A stretch of DNA of 64,000 bases from JAKAWW01 sp049965095. GTDB lineage: Archaea; Micrarchaeota; Micrarchaeia; Micrarchaeales; Micrarchaeaceae. The notes below the pieces were generated by a model. It searched no databases. It saw only the letters and a list, made by a program, of their open reading frames with translations, and had not been told where the DNA came from. The translations under genes and the position numbers were made by a program. Below are positions 41,849 to 49,088 of this stretch, in pieces. How positions within the stretch are numbered: the first letter of the stretch is position 1; each line of letters opens with the position of its first letter. The stretch lies in the NCBI GenBank assembly GCA_049965095.1, contig JBMFWR010000002.1, positions 1-64,000 of the forward strand. Reading direction: 5' to 3'.

Positions 41849-44770
41849 TTATCTGCACGACTGCGATGTAACCCAGTTGCAGTTCTGGTTTGCCTCGCAG
41901 ATATTGCCGCCAAGATCGGTATTGCTCTGCTTGCCTGTAGAGGAATATGTGCACTGTATTCCACCAAGAGAATAGAAGTTGTTATTCTGGAACGTGTTGA
42001 ACGTTGAATTGAGCAGCTGCATTGCCACTGTTGAAGTCTGCAAAGCAGTATTTCCTTTTATGTTAAACTGGCTGGAGTTTCTCAGCATATAAGCTATTGC
42101 CGCATTGCCTACTACGTTGTTTTGTATCTTGCCACCACTGCTCCCGGAAACACTTATTCCTATATATGAAGTAACGTTGTTGTACTCTATTACGGGATTC
42201 TGCGACCTTGTTACATTTATGGCTGTGCTTGACGAGGTGTTGCTTATTATGGTGTCATTTATAACGCTTACGCTTGAGTTGTAAGCCACAATTGGTGATG
42301 TAAATCCTTTGAGCACGCAATCCTCTACAACCGCATTTTGGGCATTCTTGAAGTATGCAAAAGTTCCTCCGCTTGTTGCTATTATAGTGTGGCCATAGCA
42401 GTCTATTGCTGTGTTGTTGGCGTAGACTCCGAAGCATCTATAGCCATAAGGATATATACCGTCGTGTGTTATTGAATACTGGGAAGGCTGGTTAAAAGAT
42501 GTGCAGGCTACATCTATGTTGCCGATAGGTGAAGCAGCAAGCCAGAGGCAGCCTATCTTCTTTGTACCGTAGTTTATGCCGCCATATTCTGCGTTTGCCG
42601 CGCTTGGACCATAGCATGCGTAATCTGAGTATGAATTGCTTTCCATCGTGTTGTTTTGAATAGTATTGTTGAATGACAGACCATTTAGCTCCAGGCCTAT
42701 GTAATTTATTGAGCCATTGTTGCTATATATACCATTGAGCGAAGAGTTAATCAAAAGTATGCCTATTTTACCTCCTGAAATGGTTTGGAAGCGCACAGTG
42801 TTGTTAAATGAATCATTGAGCAGTATGCCTGCGCCCTTAGGTCCTATTATTGTGCCACCAGATATATATGAATTTGACACATTCTGCAGGTTCAGTCCAT
42901 ATGTAGCCTGGCTTGAGGAAAATCCTAAAATGCTTATTGAGTTTGAGCCTTTAGCGTATATGCTGTCGTTAAAGCCTTGGATGCCGCAGTTGTTTATTGT
43001 AACATTATTGACTTTGCCCAGCTGAATGCCCATTCCGCTTCCAAAAGGTCCGCTTATCTGCATATTGTTGCAATTCAAATGTACATTGCTTGATGCTATC
43101 ACAATGCACCTGCCTGACTGTGTTTGTATGTTATTAAGCATTGTATAGTTGCCAGGCGTTTTGATGTTCATGCATGCAACTACTGGCTTATATACAAGGT
43201 TCGGAGATATGCGCTGCGGGCATGTTGCCCACTGGGCATTTGTGAAAGTGCAACGCGTATTCTGCATCAGGTTGTATGTTGAATTTGCAGAATCCAAAGA
43301 AGCATAAACATCTAGCTTTGTATTGTTGTTTGCTAAGCCGCCGTTGAAAGAATTTCCCAGCGATGTTGAAACATATATGCCTACATTGTTGAATGAAGCG
43401 TTAAAGTTGTTGAACAGATTTGCTGAGGAACCTTTCAGGTATATACCATAGCCGCTATCATATGCGCGTATGTTGCTAAACTGGCTAAGGCTCGAGTTTT
43501 CGATGGCAAAAGCAACTGTGCTCTTTGACGCGCTCACATTGTATATGGAAGAATGTGAGACATTCGAAAGCAATATGCCAAAGCTTGAATGATTGATTGA
43601 GCAGTTGCTTATGCTTATGTTTGAGACCCCTTTTGCGCTTATTCCAGCAAATGTTGCATTGCTTATTGAATGGCCATTGCAGTCAAGGCTAACGCCGCTT
43701 GCCATTATGCTTATGCACGGTATGCCATACTGTATGACAAACGGGCTTGACGAATTTATGTAGTTGTTCATGTTTAGACTGGCTTCCATTCTGTAGCTTC
43801 CAGGGCTAACTATTGCGCCGCAGCTTGCAATATTTCTGCCAAGCCTTATCTGGGTAAGGTTTGTTGGAGTATTGATGCCTTTGCAGGTTACAAAACCGCA
43901 ACCAGTATTATTGAAGCAAACGTTGCCCCTAGCAAAGTTGGAATTTGAAAAGCCACTTGAGCCAACGCAGTAGAAAGATTGCGGTGTCCCATTTATGTAG
44001 TTGTTGGATATGGTATTGTTTCTGGAATTTATGTATATTCCGTAAAAGCGGTTAAACAATATGGTATTGTTTAGTATTTTGTTCTCATAAGAATTGTTGC
44101 CTATATATATAGACCCTGTTGGCCCAGCCGATGAACCTGCATAGTCGCCTCTTATCGAGCTGAATGAAGTATTGTTGAAGTATATGTTGTTGACAAAATT
44201 GCTCGTAATGTTGCTGTTTAGTATGTTTACATCTGTGGAATTGACGACATACGCACCGTATGAGAAGCTATTTACAAAGCAGCCATTTATGGTAACATTG
44301 TGCCTTGAATCTATTTCTATGCCATATGAAAATGGTGGCACATCTACATACGGACCGGATCCTATTATTTTGTTTCCATTACATACAAGATTTACGTTGC
44401 TGGAATCTATGCTTATGCACGCTCCACTCTCATTTGAATCTTTTATGTTTGCAGTTATATAGTAGCTTCCAGGAGAATTTATCACATAGCATGATGTCAT
44501 CGCGCTGAGATTCTGCTGAATTATGGTGGTCGTTGCGGTGGTTGATGAAGGTGCTTTTACTTTCGGCGCAGATGAGAAAATGACAAAAGCCGCAATTGCT
44601 ATTATGACAATGGCAATTATCGCCTTTATTAGGTTGCTGTTGTTTCTATTCTTCTTAACTGGTCTTGCATATGGGATATTTTTCTGCGGTTGAGGAATAA
44701 GAGGGCTTTGAGGAGTCACGTCTATTTTCATAACGCTGGGCTCGCTCTCCTGGTTAGGAATGTCTACCAT
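41849..44770 (-). CDS. Large membrane-anchored beta-helix surface protein, 973 residues
   Basis: The N terminus is cytoplasmic and Pro/Lys-rich, with one membrane helix at residues about 47-66 (NLIKAIIAIVIIAIAAFVIF) and a Thr-rich linker; the remainder is outside. It is built of four modules of about 215-225 residues, each opening with a Cys followed by a P-G-S-Y/N-Y motif (near residues 94, 318, 532 and 755) and continuing in right-handed parallel beta-helix repeats (NVTINGCF, NISISNCS, FNNTIQNNTM). Module ends are Cys-rich. The Asn/Ser richness suggests heavy N-glycosylation. NosD/CASH-type beta-helices often bind or cut carbohydrates, but no catalytic site is recognised. It starts 10 bases before the ligase gene's ATG region. 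Confidence 0.85.
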   Translation of the reverse strand: MVDIPNQESEPSVMKIDVTPQSPLIPQPQKNIPYARPVKKNRNNSNLIKAIIAIVIIAIAAFVIFSSAPKVKAPSSTTATTTIIQQNLSAMTSCYVINSPGSYYITANIKDSNESGACISIDSSNVNLVCNGNKIIGSGPYVDVPPFSYGIEIDSRHNVTINGCFVNSFSYGAYVVNSTDVNILNSNITSNFVNNIYFNNTSFSSIRGDYAGSSAGPTGSIYIGNNSYENKILNNTILFNRFYGIYINSRNNTISNNYINGTPQSFYCVGSSGFSNSNFARGNVCFNNTGCGFVTCKGINTPTNLTQIRLGRNIASCGAIVSPGSYRMEASLNMNNYINSSSPFVIQYGIPCISIMASGVSLDCNGHSISNATFAGISAKGVSNISISNCSINHSSFGILLSNVSHSSIYNVSASKSTVAFAIENSSLSQFSNIRAYDSGYGIYLKGSSANLFNNFNASFNNVGIYVSTSLGNSFNGGLANNNTKLDVYASLDSANSTYNLMQNTRCTFTNAQWATCPQRISPNLVYKPVVACMNIKTPGNYTMLNNIQTQSGRCIVIASSNVHLNCNNMQISGPFGSGMGIQLGKVNNVTINNCGIQGFNDSIYAKGSNSISILGFSSSQATYGLNLQNVSNSYISGGTIIGPKGAGILLNDSFNNTVRFQTISGGKIGILLINSSLNGIYSNNGSINYIGLELNGLSFNNTIQNNTMESNSYSDYACYGPSAANAEYGGINYGTKKIGCLWLAASPIGNIDVACTSFNQPSQYSITHDGIYPYGYRCFGVYANNTAIDCYGHTIIATSGGTFAYFKNAQNAVVEDCVLKGFTSPIVAYNSSVSVINDTIISNTSSSTAINVTRSQNPVIEYNNVTSYIGISVSGSSGGKIQNNVVGNAAIAYMLRNSSQFNIKGNTALQTSTVAMQLLNSTFNTFQNNNFYSLGGIQCTYSSTGKQSNTDLGGNICEANQNCNWVTSQSCR

Positions 44771-44852
44771 TAGTACACCTTATAAATAATATAATCCTTA
44801 ATCTTATACAAATAAACATATAATAATATTTCACAAACCTTAATAGATAGGG

Positions 44853-44953
44853 GCCTTGGTAGCTCAGTCTGGTAGAGCGCCTGTCTCGTAAATCTCGCTT
44901 CAAAGTGAGGTACTGAAAACAGGAGGTCGAGGGTTCAATTCCCTCCCAAGGCT
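44853..44953 (+). tRNA. tRNA-Thr(CGT) with canonical 27-base intron
   Basis: Acceptor GCCTTGG/CCAAGGC, D-arm GCTC/GAGC, anticodon stem CCTGT/ACAGG and T-arm GAGGG-TTCAATT-CCCTC form a complete tRNA with discriminator T. The anticodon loop CTCGTA-A (anticodon CGT) is interrupted after position 37 by 27 bases (44891-44917) holding the hairpin CTCGC...GTGAG, as in archaeal bulge-helix-bulge introns. CCA is not encoded. It lies between the two surface-protein genes. Confidence 0.9.
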
Positions 44954-45037
44954 TAAGCTTCAATGCAAAAGCAAATCTTTTTATTGTTTTTTTCAACAGT
45001 ATCATTGAGAGTATGGATAAAACAAGCAATATGCCAT

Positions 45038-45982
45038 ATGCCATACGGGCAGAGCTTCAAAATTAATCCTAATTATAAACCATTACCAAAGAATAGGCTT
45101 TTAGAAAGATCCAAAACGAAAGCCCAAAGTGCAATGGAATATTTGATGACATACGGCTGGGCCATACTAATTATAAGTATAGTCCTTGCAGCACTTTTTC
45201 AATTGGGTGTTTTCAACCCAATGGCTTTTGCTGCAAAAGCGCAACCGGGCTCATGCCAGGTTTATAGGCCAAACAGCCCCTGCACACCATATTTAATAAA
45301 TCTTGAAGGCTTGTGCAATGGTGAGATACCACAGTATGTGGCGAGCTTCAATGGGGTTTCAAGCATACAGGCAAATATAGCAGGGATGCCTTCTGGATCG
45401 CAACCAAGGACAATAACTGCATGGTATTATGCAACACAGACTTCATCTCAGGTAAATGTGTTTTCGTATGGAACTCCGAATTGTGGGCCGCCAAGGCAGC
45501 TTTTCGAGCTTTATATAATAGCTGGCAGTGGTGGAGAACAACCAGTAATGAACGCATGGTGCACTGATGAAGCTTCGGGCGTTGGCATTTCTGGAGCTTG
45601 GGTCTTTGCAGCTTATGAATACAATGGCACTTATCAAATACTTTACGAAGGGGCCAACAGTACGCTATATGGTCCTGCAACTTCACAACAGAGCTATGGC
45701 ACAACGCCAGCAAGCCCATTTTATATAGGAGCTGGCCCAGGTAGGAATCCTTTTATTGGCTACATAGCAAACATCCAAATTTATAATACTAGCCTTTCGG
45801 CAAATGAGATCCGAGCACTCTACCAAGAGGGTATTGGAGGGGCCCCGATTAACCTGCAAAACCTTGTCGCTTGGTACCCGCTCAACGGCAATGCAAATGA
45901 CTACAGCGGCAACGGCAACAACGGCCAAATGAGCAATGTCGATTTTGTTAGCAACTGGTACTCTGGTTATACTCCCCCATAA
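45038..45982 (+). CDS. Pilin-like surface protein with LamG domain, copy 2
   Basis: About 314 residues. A class III signal KAQSAMEYLMTYGWAILII and helix are identical to copy 1 at 32514-33389, followed by the same Cys-containing linker, then a LamG-like beta sandwich (ITAWYYATQT, GAWVFAAYEYNG, FYIGAGPGRN, GYIANIQIYNTSL) and the shared ending LVAWYPLNGNANDYSGNG. The start is unclear: the conserved part begins at about 45119, ATG 45038 gives a 28-residue basic leader, and ATG 44963 is also in frame. The upstream sequence differs entirely from copy 1, as if the cassette had been copied into a new site. Confidence 0.8.
   Translation: MPYGQSFKINPNYKPLPKNRLLERSKTKAQSAMEYLMTYGWAILIISIVLAALFQLGVFNPMAFAAKAQPGSCQVYRPNSPCTPYLINLEGLCNGEIPQYVASFNGVSSIQANIAGMPSGSQPRTITAWYYATQTSSQVNVFSYGTPNCGPPRQLFELYIIAGSGGEQPVMNAWCTDEASGVGISGAWVFAAYEYNGTYQILYEGANSTLYGPATSQQSYGTTPASPFYIGAGPGRNPFIGYIANIQIYNTSLSANEIRALYQEGIGGAPINLQNLVAWYPLNGNANDYSGNGNNGQMSNVDFVSNWYSGYTPP
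45119..45331 (+). repeat. Long inverted repeat, copy 2 (5' part of LamG pilin gene)
   Basis: Nearly identical to 33141-33354 on the opposite strand. The two copies are inverted and enclose the pilus operon, DNA ligase, beta-helix protein and two tRNA genes, so recombination between them would invert about 12 kb. Confidence 0.85.
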
Positions 45983-46102
45983 GTATCTGGCATTCAAATC
46001 TAGTATAGTTAGTATAGCTCCCGTTTGTTTATCAAATGCAAAAGATACCCAAGACAGCATATAGCCGTTCAGCGTCAGCTTAAAAATTAGTATATACCAT
46101 CG

Positions 46103-46597
46103 TTACTTCCTCTTTCTGTCAAGGAGCTTTGCAGTAGCCATAATCTTCCTAAGTTCTGCAATCCTTACCTTTGCTGGACCCCTTATAGGAAAATGACACA
46201 AGTACACCTTTGATTCGAGAATATCATTCTGCTTCCCGTAATGCACGCCTTTCACGCCTGAAAACGTTTCATATGTAACCTTTCCTACAAAACAAACAAG
46301 TCTTGGCTTGTAATTCTTTATCGCGCGGAGTGCTCTTCTTATTCCGTAAGCACTTTCCCCTTTTCTCAGCTCTGAAACATCTATCGTTGGCCTGTCTACA
46401 AGGTTTAAGAAGTTCAGTCTGTATTTCTGCACAAACCTTCCCTCGTACATTTCTCTCAGCTTTGCATCTTCCCTGAGAGCAGATATTGGTTCATCTATAA
46501 TGCCTGCCCTACTCAAGAGATACCAGAACATCTTATTGTTGGAGAATGGCACGTGCCTCATATAAGAGCCGTGGTGTGGATTTATTCCTATAAACAT
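46103..46597 (-). CDS. Mismatch-specific uracil/thymine DNA glycosylase (Mug/TDG type)
   Basis: A 164-residue enzyme of the uracil-DNA glycosylase superfamily. The first motif GINPHHGSYM is followed by HVPFSNNKMFWYLLSRAGI as in Mug; RPRLVCFVG-like KPRLVCFVGKVTYE and a C-terminal CHFPIRGPAKV are also present. It removes uracil or thymine from G mismatches in deaminated DNA. ATG 46597 leaves a very short N terminus compared with the family; the in-frame upstream sequence looks coding-like but has no ATG, GTG or TTG before a stop, so the annotation starts here. The catalytic Asn of Mug is the Asn of GINP. Confidence 0.82.
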   Translation of the reverse strand: MFIGINPHHGSYMRHVPFSNNKMFWYLLSRAGIIDEPISALREDAKLREMYEGRFVQKYRLNFLNLVDRPTIDVSELRKGESAYGIRRALRAIKNYKPRLVCFVGKVTYETFSGVKGVHYGKQNDILESKVYLCHFPIRGPAKVRIAELRKIMATAKLLDRKRK

Positions 46598-46658
46598 TAT
46601 GAGAGCATTCTTGGAAAGCTTGTAACGTATACCTTTGTATGCTATGCAAACACCTTTC

Positions 46659-47185
46659 TCATTTTGGATATGTGACTTTGGTTCCCTTCACTTTGGCAAA
46701 TCGTGTAATCCTGTGCGGCTTAGAGGCATTAAGCCCTGATATATGGTATACTTTTCTGCCCCTTACAGTAAGCGCGTCTGCAATAAGCGATCTGTGGCAC
46801 CTGAATGGATTGCCCTCGGCGCACATCATGGCTATTGTATCATTCTTGCTCATCTTTATTAGTTTTAGTACTGCGCCAGCAAAGACCCTTGTCTGCATGT
46901 AGTCCGCGAACCCTCTAAGCTTTCATTCTTCCGCCCGGCATTTATCGATTCCTTAGAAGGCTTCCTAAGTCCGCCGAGCTCCTTGAAATGGAAGTACTTT
47001 ATCCCGCTCTTTTTCAGTGTTTTCGCGAGCGCGTCTTTGTTGAAATCTGGCTGGTGCCTTGAGCGAGGTATGCTGCGCACGTCTACAAGCATGCTCACCG
47101 AATGCGCTTTGAGCAACTTTATGAACTTTGATACTGTCAAATTGGAGTAGCCTATTGCATATATAGGATTTGCATTTCTTGGCAT
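46659..47185 (-). pseudogene. DUF488 protein gene with a single-base frameshift
   Basis: Two overlapping minus frames together spell one DUF488 protein. The first, from ATG 47185, reads PIYAIGYSNLTVSKFIKLL, LVDVRSIPRSRHQPDF and HFKELGGLRKPS, then leaves the family at KNESLEG. The second continues with FADYMQTRVFAGAVLKLI, MMCAEGNPFRCHRSLIADAL and VYHISG. The join needs one extra base near 46911 in the run GAGGGTTC. Complete, the protein would have about 175 residues with the DUF488 Cys (CAEGNP). Either the gene is broken, the sequence has an error, or translation shifts here. ATG 46898 could start the second half alone. Confidence 0.8.
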
Positions 47186-47248
47186 ATTATGTGTTTGAAA
47201 GCAGATAATAAATACCTGCTTTTGCTTATTATATACAAAGGTGGAAAA

Positions 47249-47413
47249 ATGGTTGAATACGATAAGGAGTTTCTTGAATATATGAAAAGCAAGTACCATA
47301 TAACACTGGGAAATGCCACAAACGGCACTGAAAAAGAAATAATAACGTTTGCAGTTGCGTGGGATGTGTGGAAAGAGGCAAAGCGTGTATACGCTCAAAA
47401 AAAGACGCAGTGA
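47249..47413 (+). CDS. Small acidic-basic protein, 54 residues, unknown
   Basis: ATG 47249 is preceded by a GGTGG ribosome-binding-like sequence six bases upstream and a possible TATA near 47207-47216, and the peptide MVEYDKEFLEYMKSKYHITL then FAVAWDVWKEAKRVYAQ has a coding look with balanced charge and two helices. A longer frame to 47189 has a hydrophobic prefix and is less likely. It is divergent from the DUF488 gene. No family is recognised; a small DNA-associated or antitoxin-like protein are guesses only. Confidence 0.6.
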   Translation: MVEYDKEFLEYMKSKYHITLGNATNGTEKEIITFAVAWDVWKEAKRVYAQKKTQ

Positions 47414-47442
47414 GCAGGTTTGCGGTCATATTCAAATCTAGG

Positions 47443-47601
47443 CTATTCTGTGACTTTCTTTATACCGAGTATTGTCTTCCAAATGTTGACTGAATGCAGC
47501 ATAACTGCTATCAATAAGGCAAATAATCCGAAGAACAAAACGGTTGCATTCCTCTGGCTTGCGAGCACGATACAAGTTGCAAAATAGAAATAAAGATGCA
47601 C
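47443..47601 (-). CDS. Small two-helix membrane protein, 52 residues
   Basis: Too short for routine calling. GTG 47601 lies about 30 bases after the TATTTAAAAAC element of the bidirectional promoter. The peptide has two hydrophobic stretches (HLYFYFATCIVLA and ATVLFFGLFALLIAVMLHSV) with a basic C-terminal IKKVTE, which gives a hairpin membrane topology. It ends in the spacer after the 54-residue gene. Its divergence from the mercury operon suggests shared control, but the function is unknown. Confidence 0.5.
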   Translation of the reverse strand: MHLYFYFATCIVLASQRNATVLFFGLFALLIAVMLHSVNIWKTILGIKKVTE

Positions 47602-47625
47602 AATAAAAACCGAAGCCTATGGAAT

Positions 47626-47665
47626 TGTTTTTAAATATTAGTTTCCAATCATATGAATAATGATT
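47626..47665. promoter_or_regulatory. Bidirectional promoter with palindromic operator of the mer-like operon
   Basis: TTTTTAAATATTAG (about 47628-47641) can serve as TATA box on both strands: 26 bases before ATG 47660 and about 30 before GTG 47601. AATCAT and ATGATT (47647-47652 and 47660-47665) are perfect inverted arms around seven bases, covering the predicted start of the plus transcript. This is where an ArsR-family repressor, such as the one encoded at 48738-49088, would block transcription. Confidence 0.5.
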
Positions 47666-48181
47666 AATATGTTTTCCGCGCTTACTGGCATAAGGCTTGT
47701 GCTTTCCAGGAAGCTGTTTGCAGCATCTTTTGCGGCAATGTCAATACTGATCTTCTTTGCCTATTCGTTCCTTCTGCAGGGTTCATCGCTGAACCTAAGT
47801 GCACCAAAGCTCATGCTTGGCCTTGACGCTGACGCCCTGGCGGTTTCGGCCGCGCTCGGTATAATGCTGGCGCTCTCGATATCGCTCAACGCATTTGCAA
47901 TGTCGAGGAGCATCAGAAGCGGGAGCAGAATGAGCGTTGGGGCGGCGGTGGCAAGCGTGGCCCCTGTCATGCTGTGCTGCAGCACGATAGTGCCGAGCTT
48001 GCTCGTGACAATTGGCATTGGTGCGTCTGAAATAATAAGCACCGCGGGAATGATACAAGGTCCGTTAGCTACATATGAGCCTGCCCTGATAGTGATTTCA
48101 CTGGCGCTCCTCGCGCTGAGCATATATGTCACTTCCAAAAACATAGCAAAAAGTGGTGAATGTTGTGTTGCCAAAAGGTAA
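47660..48181 (+). CDS. Membrane protein of the mer-like operon, putative Hg(II) transporter
   Basis: A 173-residue protein with four hydrophobic helices (residues about 18-40, 55-78, 93-118 and 138-157). It carries a vicinal Cys pair inside a helix (APVMLCCSTIVPSLL) and another at the C terminus (GECCVAKR). Paired cysteines of this kind pass Hg(II) through the membrane in MerT/MerF/MerC-type carriers; sequence similarity to a named one is not clear. It is the first gene of the operon ending in merA, so mercury uptake for intracellular reduction is the likely role. DNA here is visibly richer in G+C than the surroundings. Confidence 0.72.
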   Translation: MINMFSALTGIRLVLSRKLFAASFAAMSILIFFAYSFLLQGSSLNLSAPKLMLGLDADALAVSAALGIMLALSISLNAFAMSRSIRSGSRMSVGAAVASVAPVMLCCSTIVPSLLVTIGIGASEIISTAGMIQGPLATYEPALIVISLALLALSIYVTSKNIAKSGECCVAKR

Positions 48182-48182
48182 A

Positions 48183-48737
48183 ATGGTCGTGGTAGTAGTG
48201 ATAGCAATTGCGGTCGCAGCGGCACTGCTCGCTTATTCGGGAATTGCGAAACCCGCCCAGGAAAGCGGAATCGCCACAAACCTGTCAGCAGGCGATTATG
48301 CGCCGAACGAGCCATTCCTGCTCACCAACGGCACGCTGACAAACCTGTCCGCTTACAGAGGCCACGAGGTCGTGCTGTGGTTTGTCGCAACGTGGTGTAG
48401 CGGATGCGCCCAAGGCAACGAGATACTAAATTCGAGCTATGGTGCTTTCGAGAAAAACGGGGTAAAGGTCATAGAGCTTGAGCTTTACAAGGACCTCGGC
48501 TACAGCGGAGAAAACATAGAAAGCTTTGTAAAAAGCTTCGCTCCGCAAGCATATTCCAGCAACGTGGTAATACCTGCATACTCTTCTTATAACATGACCA
48601 TGGCTTATGACAGGCAGGGCTATCTAGACATCTATTACCTTATATCGCCAAACGGCAGGATTTTGTATACAAACGGCCCCCTTGCAGCCACGTTGCAGGA
48701 TCTTATCAATGAAATAAACAAAACGGGTGTGGTCTAG
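48183..48737 (+). CDS. Thioredoxin-like (TlpA/redoxin) membrane-anchored protein
   Basis: A 184-residue protein: an N-terminal signal anchor (MVVVVVIAIAVAAALLAYSG) and a redoxin fold outside the membrane with the active site VATWCSGCAQG (CxxC). The GDYAPNEPFLLTNG lead-in and ISPNGRILYTNGP segments fit TlpA-like proteins. In this operon it may keep exported thiols reduced or hand Hg(II) to the transporter. ATG 48183 follows the previous stop by one base and is preferred to GTG 48153, whose frame would overlap that gene. Confidence 0.8.
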   Translation: MVVVVVIAIAVAAALLAYSGIAKPAQESGIATNLSAGDYAPNEPFLLTNGTLTNLSAYRGHEVVLWFVATWCSGCAQGNEILNSSYGAFEKNGVKVIELELYKDLGYSGENIESFVKSFAPQAYSSNVVIPAYSSYNMTMAYDRQGYLDIYYLISPNGRILYTNGPLAATLQDLINEINKTGVV

Positions 48738-49088
48738 ATGAGGCTTGGCGAAACAGAGACAAAGGCATTCCTTTTCGCAATAAGCGATTACAGCAGGTTC
48801 ACAATACTTGCTGCGCTTTTGAAACGTAGCATGTGCGTGAACGAAATTGTCAGGGAGACGGGCATTGGGCAGAGCAATGCCTCACACCATCTTCTCTGCC
48901 TCGCAAACTGCGGATTTGTCACGGTGGAAAGGAAGGGAAAGGAGCGGATATACAGGTTGAACAGGGAAGCAAGGCCGATAATTCGCGGCATGCTAACGCA
49001 CATAAATGGTTACAAAAAGGGCATACTCTCGTGCAACATAGCAAACAGGGATTACGTTTCGCAGATAATATCAAAAAAAGGCGAATGA
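48738..49088 (+). CDS. ArsR-family winged-helix regulator
   Basis: A 116-residue HTH protein: DYSRFTILAALLKRSMCVNEIVRETGIGQSNASHHLLCLANCGFV with recognition helix SNASHHLLCL and wing VERKGKERIYRLN. Cys residues at MCVNEIV (start of the HTH), LLCLANC and ILSCNIANR could bind Hg(II) and release the DNA, as in metal-sensing ArsR proteins. It begins directly after the thioredoxin-like gene and overlaps merA. The palindrome at 47647-47665 is its likely target. Confidence 0.85.
   Translation: MRLGETETKAFLFAISDYSRFTILAALLKRSMCVNEIVRETGIGQSNASHHLLCLANCGFVTVERKGKERIYRLNREARPIIRGMLTHINGYKKGILSCNIANRDYVSQIISKKGE

Noticed and set aside
41773..41967. 64-codon minus ORF across the ligase/beta-helix junction
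   Set aside because: It overlaps two well-supported genes and reads as a frame-shifted shadow.
44963..45037. N-terminal extension of LamG pilin copy 2
   Set aside because: It starts just after the tRNA-Thr gene; pilin signals do not normally have a second hydrophobic stretch before the basic leader, so ATG 45038 was preferred, although this is not certain.
47186..47398. N-terminal extension of the DUF488 frame
   Set aside because: It is hydrophobic shadow sequence antisense to the 54-residue gene; family homology begins at ATG 47185.
48833..49084. 84-codon extension of merA
   Set aside because: It overlaps the whole ArsR gene in another frame and has no MerA/NmerA features.
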